A stretch of DNA of 64,000 nucleotides, taken from positions 19,668 through 83,667 of the forward strand of contig CAMIVE010000004.1 of the NCBI GenBank assembly GCA_946401725.1, written 5' to 3'. Source of the DNA: an uncultured Bacteroidales bacterium (GTDB lineage Bacteria; Bacteroidota; Bacteroidia; Bacteroidales; P3). Of the stretch, positions 17,585-26,150 are shown in pieces. The notes under the pieces were generated by a model. It worked only from the letters and a program-made list of their open reading frames with translations, was not told the DNA's origin and did not search any database. How positions within the stretch are numbered: position 1 is the first letter of the stretch; each line of letters opens with the position of its first letter. Position numbers and translations under genes: made by a program.

Positions 17585-18418
17585 TCAAAGTTGACAAGCT
17601 AGTTGGTGGAGTTTCTGAAGGCGTTCCAGAAGCGGTTCGGCGAGATCGAGAGGGAGCATATTTGCACCGTCGGATTTGGCATTCCTCGGGTCAGGATGGG
17701 TCTCCAGAAAGATGCCGTCACAGCATACCGATACGGCTGCGCGTCCAATGGTCTCAATCATTTCGGGGTTGCCGCCGCTGATACCACTGGGCTGATTGGG
17801 CTTTTGGAGGGAATGGGTGATATCGACCACTATGGGCACGTTATTTCGCCGCATGATCGGGACACTCCGGAAGTCGACGACCAGGTCCTGGTAACCGAAG
17901 GTAGTCCCCCGTTCGGTCAGCATCACTTCACGTCCTCCGAAATGATGCACCTTGTCGACTGCGTATTGCATAGCTTCGGGGGAGAGGAACTGTCCTTTCT
18001 TGACATTGACCACACGACCCGTCTCAGCAGCAGCCGCCAACAAGGAAGTCTGACGGCACATAAATGCCGGGATTTGCAGCACATCGACAAACTGTGCCGC
18101 AGTGGCGGCCTCGGTTTCATTATGAATGTCTGTCACCACAGGAATACCATACTTTTCGCGGATGCGACCCAATATCTCCAGCCCTTCCCAGTCGCCGATT
18201 CCCGTAAAGGAATCCACCCTCGACCGGTTGGCTTTACGGTAGGAGGCTTTGAATGCAAAAGGGATATGGAGCTTCTCTGTAATTTCAAGCAAACGCTCAC
18301 AGATTTCGAATGGCGACTTCTCGTCTTCAATCACACATGGGCCTGCGATAAGGAAGAAACAGCCTGTTTCCGTATGGCGTAATTGTTTCAAGTGGGGGTA
18401 CAAAGTAGTGTAACTCAT
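17585..18418 (-). CDS. kdsA: 3-deoxy-8-phosphooctulonate (KDO-8-P) synthase
   Basis: A 277-residue enzyme of typical length. Diagnostic segments are FLIAGPCVIEDEKSPFEI, PFAFKASYRKANRSR, the DRSR-like lipid-A-pathway signature, GIPVVTDIHNE and LQIPAFMCRQTSLL. It condenses phosphoenolpyruvate and arabinose-5-phosphate to KDO-8-phosphate, the first committed step towards KDO in the LPS inner core. It heads a four-gene minus-strand operon. A tandem 28-bp duplication lies immediately before its ATG (18419-18473), so that repeat sits in the presumed 5' leader. Confidence 0.96.
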   Translation of the reverse strand: MSYTTLYPHLKQLRHTETGCFFLIAGPCVIEDEKSPFEICERLLEITEKLHIPFAFKASYRKANRSRVDSFTGIGDWEGLEILGRIREKYGIPVVTDIHNETEAATAAQFVDVLQIPAFMCRQTSLLAAAAETGRVVNVKKGQFLSPEAMQYAVDKVHHFGGREVMLTERGTTFGYQDLVVDFRSVPIMRRNNVPIVVDITHSLQKPNQPSGISGGNPEMIETIGRAAVSVCCDGIFLETHPDPRNAKSDGANMLPLDLAEPLLERLQKLHQLACQL

Positions 18419-18473
18419 AAACAGTCATTATTTTGTAGTTGATATTAAACAGTCATTATTTTGTAGTTGATAT
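18419..18473 (-). repeat. 28-bp period tandem duplication directly upstream of kdsA
   Basis: A 27-base sequence starting aaacagtcattatt and ending gttgatat occurs at 18419-18445 and again, identically, at 18447-18473. The first copy touches the kdsA start codon on the other strand. A recent slippage duplication, or two regulator or translation sites in the leader, would both explain the exact match. Confidence 0.85.
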
Positions 18474-18492
18474 CAGACAAAAAAAACATACT

Positions 18493-18518
18493 GCCGGAAG
18501 ACGCCTCCCGGCTTTTTT
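18493..18518 (-). terminator. Intrinsic terminator after the four-helix-bundle gene
   Basis: GCCGG-a-AG, loop ACGC, CT-c-CCGGC makes a GC-rich hairpin. Reading minus, a run of eight T follows 7 bases after the stem; on plus, six T follow at once. It ends the 21.9-18.6 kb minus-strand operon and may work in both directions. Confidence 0.7.
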
Positions 18519-18590
18519 AAATTTTCCGATTGCTATCGGTTGTGAGCCGTAGCAAACCGTTTATCATCGACCTTAGAAAATACGGAGCAA

Positions 18591-19073
18591 TCAATTGTCC
18601 AACTCACCAAAAGCGCTGTCAAAGTCGCTGTCAGAGACGGGTTCCTGAAGATACTCTTCGGTCGATGCCGGTGCCTCATATTCCTCACGGGAACGGCGTA
18701 CACCGCGCTGCAGAGAAATAATCAAGGCTCCAATCATGCGCGTCTGTTCCATGAGCAGCTCGCGCGAACGTTCACTGTCTTCATCTGACAGCAAACCAAG
18801 ACCATGGGCAACGGCGGTGTAGGTGATGCACTCTCTGATAGCCGTCTTGGCGATCTTGAGATAGTGGTCAAACTGCCCCTTGTTGCGTGACGAACCCTCA
18901 GCGATATTGAGCGCAATATCCATAGCCGAATGGGTGAATGACTGACAAAGCGTACGCTCACATTCGGTCCGCGACTCTTTCAATGTAGAAATCAGCCAAC
19001 GGGTGTAATCGATCGCCTTACCATAGATTCGCAGGTCTTCGAAGCGGAAAAAACTGGGTACTTTTTCTTCCAT
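18591..19073 (-). CDS. Four-helix-bundle protein (23S rRNA intervening-sequence protein family)
   Basis: A 160-residue, largely helical protein. FRFEDLRIYGKAIDYTRWLI at the start, ALNIAEGSSRNKGQFDHYLKI in the middle and a REC..YTAVAHGLGL segment match the IVP/four-helix-bundle (TIGR02436-type) family. Members were first seen inside 23S rRNA intervening sequences but are mostly chromosomal, with no known enzymatic role. No rRNA is present here. It follows the acyl-CoA ligase gene by 43 bases on the same strand. The last ~45 residues are acidic and low-complexity, as if a flexible tail. Confidence 0.88.
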   Translation of the reverse strand: MEEKVPSFFRFEDLRIYGKAIDYTRWLISTLKESRTECERTLCQSFTHSAMDIALNIAEGSSRNKGQFDHYLKIAKTAIRECITYTAVAHGLGLLSDEDSERSRELLMEQTRMIGALIISLQRGVRRSREEYEAPASTEEYLQEPVSDSDFDSAFGELDN

Positions 19074-19116
19074 GTGTAATAGTATTGAGGGGAATCCCGA
19101 GAGATTCCGGTTAGTA

Positions 19117-20910
19117 TTATTTGAAAAGGCTTTCTATTTCCGTTTTACACCGTTCCTCTATCACTTTGCGTTTGATCTTCAACGTAGGTGTCATGCAGCC
19201 ATTGGCTTCGGTCCAAGTATCGTTAATCACCTTATAACGTTTGATTTGCTCGGTAGAGCCGAAGAAAACGTTGTACTTGTCGATAACACGCTGGTAACGT
19301 TCAAGGGTGCGTTTGTCGTTAACCATCTCCTCCCGTGTTTCGCAATGGATACCATGGCGTTCCTGCCACTCTTTGAGAAAATCGAAATCAGGCAGCACCA
19401 ATGCGGCGGCGAACTTCTGATTCTCGCCGACCACCATCATATCCAAAACGAAAGGAGACTCTTTGAATTTCTCTTCCAGTACCTCCGGATTGACATATTT
19501 GCCCATCGAGGTTTTGAACATCGTCTTTGTACGTCCGGTGATACGCAACTGACCCTCGGGTTCAAAAGCACCCGTGTCACCTGTATGCAGCCAACCATCG
19601 GCATCAATCACTTCGGCAGTAAGTTCCGGAGACTTGTAGTAGCCCAGCATCACATTGCTTCCACGGCAGACGATCTCCCTGGTTTCGGGAAGCACTTTCA
19701 CTTCGATGCCAGGCAACGGCAAACCCGCCGTTCCCAGTTTACGGCCGTGGGGAAGTGCAGAACTGACAGCGATGACAGGCGAGGTCTCCGTCAGGCCGTA
19801 GCCTTCGTAGATATCCATACCGATGCAGGTGAAGAACTTTGCAAGACGGGGCTGGATGGCGGAGCCACCCGAGACAAACATCTCCAGACAGCCGCCAAAA
19901 TTGTCACGTATCTTACCGTATACCAGTTTATCATAAAGCTTACGACGGCAATTGTACCAAAAAGTGGTTCCGTCCAGGTCGTAAGCCATTGCATGATCCA
20001 AGGCTTTAAAAAACAATTTCTTCTTGAATCCTGTGAGTTTCTGTCCACTACGGAAAATGCCATCATACATTTTCTCGATAAAACGCGGGACAGCCGTCAT
20101 CATGTACGGTTTGGCATATTTCAGGTTGTCGACCACCTTGGCAATACTCTCCGCATAATAGATCTCATAGCCCATAAACTGATAGAGATAGTTCATCATG
20201 CGTTCATAGATATGGCAAAGCGGAAGAAAACTCATGGCTCTTGTAAAGTAGGGCTTGGGGGTCATCTTGACACCGTTGACACATGTAAGGATATTCTCAT
20301 GACAGAGCATCACCCCTTTAGGGAACCCAGTGGTGCCGCTTGTGTATATCATGGTAGCCACATCACGGGGCTTGATCGCATCACGCAACTGACGCACCGA
20401 ATCAGGGGCAGGATGAGCTTTCCCTGTTTCTATCAACTCGTTGAGCGTACCCCCCTGCAGAGAGAGCGTGGATAGCGTTTCGTGAAGCGTATCGGAGGCT
20501 TTGAAGGAGTAAATGCCCTTGACGAGTGGCAACGAGGGGACGATATCCTTGATTTTGCGCAGCAAGTCGATATTTTCCAGGAAGACAAGCTTCACTTCGG
20601 CGTTTTCAAGGATGAAGTGATAATCATCAGCACTGATGGTTGGATAGATCGGCACTAACACACAGCCAATCTGCTGGACGGCCATATCCAGATAATTCCA
20701 TTCAGGACAGTTGGAGGAGATCACCGCCACTTTGTCCTCACGCTGAAGACCCAATTCCAGCAAGGCGAAACTCAGATTATTGACCACTTCAATGTATTCG
20801 TCGATGAAAATGCTTCGCCATTCACCGTCATACTTGGCAACAAACACCGCGCGGTCGGGCTGCGTCTGTTTGCGATACTCAAGCAAATCAAAAAGTCGCG
20901 TGACTTCCAT
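19117..20910 (-). CDS. Long-chain acyl-CoA synthetase (AMP-binding enzyme)
   Basis: A 597-residue adenylate-forming enzyme. The ATP loop is TMIYTSGTTGFPKGVML, the A5 motif is YEGYGLTETSPVIAVS, and the A7/A8 hinge is WLHTGDTGAFEPEGQLRITG then RTKTMFKTSMGKYVNPEVLE. The overall layout is that of FadD15-type ligases. It should activate long-chain fatty acids to acyl-CoA for phospholipid recycling or degradation. The gene lies 47 bases after a dihydroorotate-dehydrogenase-like gene and shares its promoter. Confidence 0.94.
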   Translation of the reverse strand: MEVTRLFDLLEYRKQTQPDRAVFVAKYDGEWRSIFIDEYIEVVNNLSFALLELGLQREDKVAVISSNCPEWNYLDMAVQQIGCVLVPIYPTISADDYHFILENAEVKLVFLENIDLLRKIKDIVPSLPLVKGIYSFKASDTLHETLSTLSLQGGTLNELIETGKAHPAPDSVRQLRDAIKPRDVATMIYTSGTTGFPKGVMLCHENILTCVNGVKMTPKPYFTRAMSFLPLCHIYERMMNYLYQFMGYEIYYAESIAKVVDNLKYAKPYMMTAVPRFIEKMYDGIFRSGQKLTGFKKKLFFKALDHAMAYDLDGTTFWYNCRRKLYDKLVYGKIRDNFGGCLEMFVSGGSAIQPRLAKFFTCIGMDIYEGYGLTETSPVIAVSSALPHGRKLGTAGLPLPGIEVKVLPETREIVCRGSNVMLGYYKSPELTAEVIDADGWLHTGDTGAFEPEGQLRITGRTKTMFKTSMGKYVNPEVLEEKFKESPFVLDMMVVGENQKFAAALVLPDFDFLKEWQERHGIHCETREEMVNDKRTLERYQRVIDKYNVFFGSTEQIKRYKVINDTWTEANGCMTPTLKIKRKVIEERCKTEIESLFK

Positions 20911-20957
20911 AAAGATACTTTTTCAAAAACAAGAATGGTTTGGAATCACTTCATGCC

Positions 20958-21938
20958 TTAAATCTGGGCGAAATGCTTCATAAATTGGGTTCGGAAGAAG
21001 AGCGATGCCTGCTCGTTGACCTTCACTGCAAGTTGTCCGCGGAACTGGTCAATGGATTCGAAACCCTTCTGTTCCATCCATTTTACCAGACCATCGTTCA
21101 GTGTCCGCATATAGTCGACACCGTTCTTGTAGAGGCACGAGACCACCTGCACCGTACCGGCACCTGCCAACAGCATCTTGACCACATCGTCGGCCGTATG
21201 GACTCCCGTTGAAGCGGAAATGTCGCAACGGAGCTTCTTGCTCAAGATGGCCACCCAACGCAACGTATTGTATAGTTCTTCGGGGGTGGACAGCGACGGA
21301 GCATGCTGAAGCTGCATGGTGTTGACATCAATATCGACATTCAGCGGCTTGTTGAACAGCGTGATGCCGTTGATGCCCATCCATGAAAGACGCTGCATGA
21401 AGTTGGCCATATCAGTAAAGTTCTGGCTTACCTTGACAGAGACAGGAATAGAGACCGATTTGCGCAACGTGTTGATAATGTCGGAGAAGAGACGGTCGAC
21501 ATCCTCACACGAAAGATTTGTTTCGTAGGGCAGGATCGCCATGTTCAACTCCAATGCATCACATCCGGCCTCCTGGAACCGCTGGGTGTAAGTCATCCAG
21601 TTCTCGAACGAGTAGCAGTTAATGCTCCCGATAACAGGGATATGCAGTTGATTCTTGGCTTCCTTGATAAGGTCGAAATGCTTGCCCAGCGAATCGTCAG
21701 CCACATGGGCGGCAATATACTCATAGCTCATACCGTAATTGTCGGTAGGAGCCATCACGCTCAAATTGCGCTTGATGTCATAGATTATCTGTTCTTCGAA
21801 GACTGATTTGATGATCACGGCACCGGCTCCTGCGGCCTCCAGCTTCTTCAAATGTTCAATATCGCTGGTCAATCCGCAACTTCCCGCGATAATGGGACTC
21901 TCAATATCCAGTCCCAAATATTTGGTATGTGTATTCAT
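20958..21938 (-). CDS. Dihydroorotate dehydrogenase-like FMN protein
   Basis: A 326-residue TIM-barrel protein. MNTHTKYLGLDIESPIIAGS is the class 1 DHOD-like opening, with VIIKSVFEEQI (substrate-binding Lys region), INCYSFENW, VKVSQNF and ISASTGVHTADDVVKMLL with a phosphate-binding GAGTVQV loop. Compared with true PyrD the active-site loop is divergent; databases commonly label this type as DHOD-like protein. Its substrate may therefore not be dihydroorotate. A TATTTTTG promoter element lies 25 bases upstream, so it heads the operon with the acyl-CoA ligase and four-helix-bundle genes. Confidence 0.88.
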   Translation of the reverse strand: MNTHTKYLGLDIESPIIAGSCGLTSDIEHLKKLEAAGAGAVIIKSVFEEQIIYDIKRNLSVMAPTDNYGMSYEYIAAHVADDSLGKHFDLIKEAKNQLHIPVIGSINCYSFENWMTYTQRFQEAGCDALELNMAILPYETNLSCEDVDRLFSDIINTLRKSVSIPVSVKVSQNFTDMANFMQRLSWMGINGITLFNKPLNVDIDVNTMQLQHAPSLSTPEELYNTLRWVAILSKKLRCDISASTGVHTADDVVKMLLAGAGTVQVVSCLYKNGVDYMRTLNDGLVKWMEQKGFESIDQFRGQLAVKVNEQASLFFRTQFMKHFAQI

Positions 21939-21962
21939 AATCAGAACTTATTTAATAAAGTG

Positions 21963-21970
21963 CAAAAATA
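21963..21970 (-). promoter_or_regulatory. -7 element of the DHOD-like operon
   Basis: Read on the minus strand the bases are TATTTTTG, a match to TAnnTTTG, 25 bases before the ATG at 21938. No clear TTG box is seen 17-21 bases further upstream in this A/T-rich spacer. Confidence 0.65.
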
Positions 21971-22106
21971 AACATTTTTTACGAAAAAATATTTTTTTTT
22001 GTTAAAAAAAATCAAAAAAAATCATATTTTGCTAATATACAGAAATTTAAACACTATCTATTTTTCACAACCATCATCAAAAGGAAAAGAAAAGAAAAAT
22101 ATTTTC

Positions 22107-22135
22107 TTGCATAAGAAAAAAAATAACTAATTTTG
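22107..22135 (+). promoter_or_regulatory. Promoter of the TPR membrane protein gene
   Basis: TTG at 22107-22109, an 18-base spacer, then TAATTTTG at 22128-22135 gives a full Bacteroidetes -33/-7 promoter. The start codon of the TPR gene is 46 bases further on. Confidence 0.8.
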
Positions 22136-22180
22136 CAAACTCAAAAATTAGGAAAAAAATAAAAAAAATCACATACAAAA

Positions 22181-22888
22181 ATGGAAAAAAACGTTGAAGA
22201 ACAGAGCACTGAAAACATCAGTTTCATTTCTAAAAGCGAACAATTTATCGAAAAATACAAAAATTGGCTCATCGGTGGTGTCATCGTTATTGTGGTGATT
22301 ATTTTGGGCATCTTCGGCGTCAAGAAGTTCATCTCCGAACCGCGTAAAGCCAAAGCCAACACCGAGGCCTATCCTGCTGAGTTTTATTTCACCGAGGCAT
22401 CTGAAGCCGAAGCCATGGGCGACTACCGCCGTGCACTTTACGGTGACTCGACCAGCAACGACAAATACAGCATCGGTCTGCTGGCCATCATCGACAAATA
22501 CGGCTCCACTCCCACCGGAAACCGCGCCAAATACGAGGCTGGCATCTGCTTCCTCCATCTTGGCGAATACAAAGAAGCGCTGAAATACCTTGACAAATAC
22601 AACGGAAAGGACCAGTTAACCCCTGTTTTGGACGAAATGATGAAAGGCGATGCCGAAGTGGAGCAAGGAAACAATGACGCAGCCATCAAACATTACAACA
22701 AGGCTGCCTCGATGGACGACAACCCCATCACCGCTCCTTTCGCCTATTTCAAGGCTGGCATGGTCTATCTGATGAACAACGACAAAGCCAAAGCACTGGA
22801 GAACTTCAACAAAGTCAAATCCGACTATCCGGAATCGCCGCTCTCCATGCAGATGGACGGTTTCATCACCTATACCGAGAACATCTGA
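22181..22888 (+). CDS. Membrane-anchored tetratricopeptide repeat protein
   Basis: A 235-residue protein. Residues ~1-30 are cytosolic and end in FIEKYKNW; ~31-49 (LIGGVIVIVVIILGIFGVKKF) are a transmembrane anchor. The rest is three or four TPR units, for example AKYEAGICFLHLGEYKEALK, DAAIKHYNKAASMDD and AYFKAGMVYLMNNDKAKALE. The layout (short N-terminus, one membrane segment, periplasmic TPRs) resembles YfgM/AncA-type chaperone-linked proteins. It is transcribed alone between its own promoter and a strong terminator. Exact role unknown. Confidence 0.85.
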   Translation: MEKNVEEQSTENISFISKSEQFIEKYKNWLIGGVIVIVVIILGIFGVKKFISEPRKAKANTEAYPAEFYFTEASEAEAMGDYRRALYGDSTSNDKYSIGLLAIIDKYGSTPTGNRAKYEAGICFLHLGEYKEALKYLDKYNGKDQLTPVLDEMMKGDAEVEQGNNDAAIKHYNKAASMDDNPITAPFAYFKAGMVYLMNNDKAKALENFNKVKSDYPESPLSMQMDGFITYTENI

Positions 22889-22913
22889 ATCCTGTAGACT
22901 CAGGCACTATACA

Positions 22914-22940
22914 AGCCTCGCACAAGCGAGGCTTTTTTTG
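22914..22940 (+). terminator. Intrinsic terminator of the TPR gene
   Basis: AGCCTCGC, loop ACAA, GCGAGGCT is a perfect 8-bp stem followed by seven T. It lies 25 bases after the TPR stop codon and 20 bases before the GH3 start. Confidence 0.93.
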
Positions 22941-22960
22941 TCCCAAAAGCACCATTCACC

Positions 22961-25201
22961 ATGAAAAAAAACTTATTCTGGGTTCTCTGTCTGCTCTTAG
23001 TCAAGGCCTCCCCTTTTTGCCACGCGCAGACCTATCCTTTCCAGGATACCACGCTGTCTGTTGCGCAACGGGTGGAGGATCTTATTGCACGACTGACCCT
23101 CGACGAGAAGATCGCTTTCCTCGAGCACCAGAACCCGGCAGTGGAACGTCTCGGCATCAAGCCCTACAGCTGGTGGAACGAAGCGCTGCACGGCATCGCA
23201 CGCAACGGCATCGCCACGGTTTATCCGATGCCTATTGCACTCGCTGCCACATTCGACCCCGGATTGGTTGAGGAGGTATACAGCTACATCGCCGACGAAG
23301 GGGTGCGTAAACACCGCGAATCGCAAATTGCAGGCGAGTATGGCGACAATACAGGCATCACCTTCTTCACTCCCAACATCAACATCTTCCGTGACCCCCG
23401 ATGGGGACGCGGCATGGAGACCTTCGGCGAGGACCCCTACCTTACGGCGCAGATGGGTCTGGCCGCCGTCAAAGGGTTGCAAGGCACGGGCACACAGCTA
23501 CGAACCCAGGCAGGTCCCCACTGGGTCATTCCCGACACCACGACACGAAACACCCCCTACCTCGTTTCCGCTGCATGCCTCAAGCACCTGGCTGTCCACA
23601 GCGGACCCGAAGGGCTGCGCCACCAGTTCAACGCCACCATCTCCAATCGCGATCTATGGACGACCTATCTTCCTGCCTTTGAATACATCATCAAGCACAG
23701 CGACGTCCAGCAGGTCATGTGTGCCTACAACCGCCTCAACGGCGAACCCTGCTGCACCAACCACCACCTGCTGGTCGACATCCTGCGCAACCGCTGGCAC
23801 TACGACGGCATCCTCGTCACCGACTGCTGGGCACTCAACGACTGCTGGGAACCCGACACCGTCATCCCACGCCATCGCACCCACCCCACCGCAACGGCAA
23901 CGGCAGCGGCAGCCTTCGGATCGGAAGTCGACCTGGAATGCGGTTCCGGATTGGCAGCGCTCAAGACGGCCGTCGACAGCGGATACATCAGCGAGCAACA
24001 GATTGACACCCACCTGCGCCGCGTACTGCGCACTCGCCTCCGCATCCGCCCTGAATGGTTCTCTGAATACAACCACGGGCACCCCGGGCTGTACAAAGAC
24101 CCTGCCAGAGTGGCAAAAGCGTCCTTGGTTCTGCTGAAAAACAACGGCATCCTGCCTTTGGAAGATCCGAAAAAGATGAAGCAAATCGCCGTCATCGGAC
24201 CCAACGCGGCCGATTCGGCAATGGCATTGGGCAACTACAACGGTACACCGCCTTATCAGAAAACCATCCTTAAAGCCTTTCATGAAGAAATAAGAAACCG
24301 CATGTTTTATTCATCGACTTATGGCGCGAGATTTGCATCTGTCTATTTTGACACCGCCTGCCATTTGGCCGACAAAGAATACCAACTTCCACGAGAATTC
24401 TGGAGACAGATAGAAAAAAGCGACGTCGTCATATTCTGCGGAGGACTCTCCCCTGCCTTGGAAGGCGAGGAACTGCAGGTCAACCTGCCGGGCTTCTACA
24501 AAGGCGATCGCACTTCCATCGAACTGCCCTCACCGCAGCGCGACATCATCAAAGCAATCAAGAAACGGACCGGAAAACCCATTGTCCTTGTCCTCTGCAC
24601 CGGCAGTGCCATCGGTCTTGAAGAAGTTGTCGACGATGTCGACGCTATCCTTGTGGCCTGGTATGGCGGACAGGATATGGGCAACGCTGTGGTTGATGCC
24701 CTGAATGGTTATACCGACGGTTTTGGACGGCTCCCCGTGACATTCTACAAATCGACCCGTCAACTGCCCGATTTCGACAGCTACGACATGCAGGGACGCA
24801 CCTACCGCTATATGACTGAAGAGCCGCTGTTCCCCTTCGGATTCGGGCTTTCGTATAACCAGTTCCACTACGACAGCGTCACTTTCGACCGCACCAGCCT
24901 GACGGTGCGAGGCACCTTGACACTAGACATTGAAAACGACCGCAGAGGCGGCAGCGAAGTAATCCAAGTATACCTTGACGGCGACGGCATAACGTCACCG
25001 CGTCGACAACTTGTGGCTCTACAGAAAGTCTATGTCGACGCCATCACCGGAAATCGCAACCCCATTCATTTCGAAATACCCATCGACCCCTTCTGGCTAC
25101 GCCGATACAACGAGCAGACAGATGAGATGGAGTTGCCCCCTGCCGGCACCCCGATGAAGCTTCACATCATGAACGGTCCCGAGATAGAATTCGTCTGGTA
25201 A
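22961..25201 (+). CDS. Glycoside hydrolase family 3 (beta-xylosidase/beta-glucosidase type)
   Basis: A 746-residue exported enzyme with a signal peptide (cut near CHAQTYP). The N-terminal domain shows SWWNEALHGIARNG, FTPNINIFRDPRWGRGMETF, CLKHLAVHSGPEG and VMCAYNRLNGEPC. DGILVTDCWALNDCW carries the presumed catalytic nucleophile Asp. The second domain has FCGGLSPALEGEELQVNLPG and a C-terminal FnIII-like region after FPFGFGLSYNQF. SWWNEALHG is typical of xylosidase-like GH3. It probably releases single sugars from plant or microbial oligosaccharides in the periplasm. It has no own -7 element that I can see and is flanked by terminators on both sides. Confidence 0.93.
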   Translation: MKKNLFWVLCLLLVKASPFCHAQTYPFQDTTLSVAQRVEDLIARLTLDEKIAFLEHQNPAVERLGIKPYSWWNEALHGIARNGIATVYPMPIALAATFDPGLVEEVYSYIADEGVRKHRESQIAGEYGDNTGITFFTPNINIFRDPRWGRGMETFGEDPYLTAQMGLAAVKGLQGTGTQLRTQAGPHWVIPDTTTRNTPYLVSAACLKHLAVHSGPEGLRHQFNATISNRDLWTTYLPAFEYIIKHSDVQQVMCAYNRLNGEPCCTNHHLLVDILRNRWHYDGILVTDCWALNDCWEPDTVIPRHRTHPTATATAAAAFGSEVDLECGSGLAALKTAVDSGYISEQQIDTHLRRVLRTRLRIRPEWFSEYNHGHPGLYKDPARVAKASLVLLKNNGILPLEDPKKMKQIAVIGPNAADSAMALGNYNGTPPYQKTILKAFHEEIRNRMFYSSTYGARFASVYFDTACHLADKEYQLPREFWRQIEKSDVVIFCGGLSPALEGEELQVNLPGFYKGDRTSIELPSPQRDIIKAIKKRTGKPIVLVLCTGSAIGLEEVVDDVDAILVAWYGGQDMGNAVVDALNGYTDGFGRLPVTFYKSTRQLPDFDSYDMQGRTYRYMTEEPLFPFGFGLSYNQFHYDSVTFDRTSLTVRGTLTLDIENDRRGGSEVIQVYLDGDGITSPRRQLVALQKVYVDAITGNRNPIHFEIPIDPFWLRRYNEQTDEMELPPAGTPMKLHIMNGPEIEFVW

Positions 25202-25215
25202 AAAGTCTAATAAAA

Positions 25216-25248
25216 AAAAGGAGTCTGCAAAACAGACTCCTTTTATTA
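25216..25248. terminator. Bidirectional terminator between GH3 and the convergent barrel gene
   Basis: AAAAGGAGTCTG, loop caaaa, CAGACTCCTTTT forms a 12-bp stem with A and T flanks on both sides. It serves the GH3 gene (plus) and the beta-barrel gene (minus). Confidence 0.92.
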
Positions 25249-25274
25249 TGTCATAGTTAATTTTAAACAGTTTC

Positions 25275-26012
25275 TTAGAAATGGAAACCGATACGGAGCG
25301 AGAGGAGACCGATGCTGCGGGTCTGCGTTTTGGTATCGGAAGCGTCCTCCAGTTGAAGAGCCACCGGCAGTTCTGTAGCGCTGGTGTACTTGATGGCGTG
25401 TTTGCCATAGCCGCTGTAATGCAGACTGGCGCTGACATGCTGGCCGAAATAGGAACCCAGACCAATCTGCCAAGCAACGTTGACCGTCGACTGATAACGC
25501 AGTTTGAAATCACCGCAGGCAGGAGTGGTACCCGACTCGTTGGTAATCATCAGGAAATCGGGGCCGATGCCAAATTCACCAAACGGGGTGAAGATGTCGG
25601 TCAACTGATAGCGATAGTTCACACCCACATAAATCGGGATATTGAAATAGTTGGGAGCACTACCGTCGTTGGCGTCCATGAAACGGTCGCGCATGTCGCT
25701 CTTCGAACGGTTCCATTGGAAATCGGCATGGATATAAGGAGAGACCTCACCAAATCCCACATCGAAACGATAGGACACACGGTAGCCGAGGCCCACACCG
25801 ACGCCGGCATTTTTACCCACGTTGAAACGTGTCATAGGAACCAAATCACCTGCACCATTGGCGACAACATCATCGTTGAACTGCGCCATGGCAGCGTTAA
25901 AGTTCAAAAAGATGGACTGTTCCAGATGCGTCAACTGCGCATTGGCTCCAAATCCAGCAAAAGTAAACAGTGCAACGAAGCACAAAGCTTTGATTGTATT
26001 ATTCTTACGCAT
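25275..26012 (-). CDS. Outer-membrane beta-barrel protein of unknown specificity
   Basis: A 245-residue protein with a signal peptide (cut near ANAQLTH) and alternating, aromatic-rich strands throughout (GVGVGLGYRVSYRFDVGFG, FNIPIYVGVNYRYQL, VNVAWQIGLGSYFGQHVSA). It ends IGLLSLRIGFHF, a C-terminal Phe typical of the last strand recognised by the BAM complex. It is probably an 8- to 10-stranded barrel of the OmpW/OmpX-like general type; no ligand can be inferred. It is transcribed alone from TATCTTTG at 26037-26044, divergent from a porin-like gene. Confidence 0.78.
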   Translation of the reverse strand: MRKNNTIKALCFVALFTFAGFGANAQLTHLEQSIFLNFNAAMAQFNDDVVANGAGDLVPMTRFNVGKNAGVGVGLGYRVSYRFDVGFGEVSPYIHADFQWNRSKSDMRDRFMDANDGSAPNYFNIPIYVGVNYRYQLTDIFTPFGEFGIGPDFLMITNESGTTPACGDFKLRYQSTVNVAWQIGLGSYFGQHVSASLHYSGYGKHAIKYTSATELPVALQLEDASDTKTQTRSIGLLSLRIGFHF

Positions 26013-26036
26013 ATCTAATTGATTTTATTCTGGTGG

Positions 26037-26044
26037 CAAAGATA
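26037..26044 (-). promoter_or_regulatory. -7 element of the beta-barrel gene
   Basis: On the minus strand this is TATCTTTG, 25 bases before the ATG at 26012. A possible TTG (26061-26063) lies 16 bases upstream. Confidence 0.72.
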
Positions 26045-26084
26045 CTACATTTTTTCCGTTCAAGGTCAAAAAATCAGTTTTTTT

Positions 26085-26114
26085 TTGACAATCCGACAAA
26101 GTTATGTATTTTTG
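26085..26114 (+). promoter_or_regulatory. Promoter of the porin-like gene
   Basis: TTG at 26085-26087, a 19-base spacer and TATTTTTG at 26107-26114 match the Bacteroidetes consensus well. It is back to back with the promoter of the minus-strand barrel gene, about 40 bases apart. Confidence 0.8.
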
Positions 26115-26150
26115 CAGTTTGCAAACATTTATTAAAATTAGGAAATAACA

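Noticed and set aside
18591..19073. Evidence for an rRNA operon because of the 23S intervening-sequence-type protein
   Set aside because: No rRNA sequence is nearby; stand-alone four-helix-bundle genes are common.
19072..20475. 467-codon frame antisense to the acyl-CoA ligase gene
   Set aside because: No recognisable motif, and the ligase motifs are all in the minus frame.
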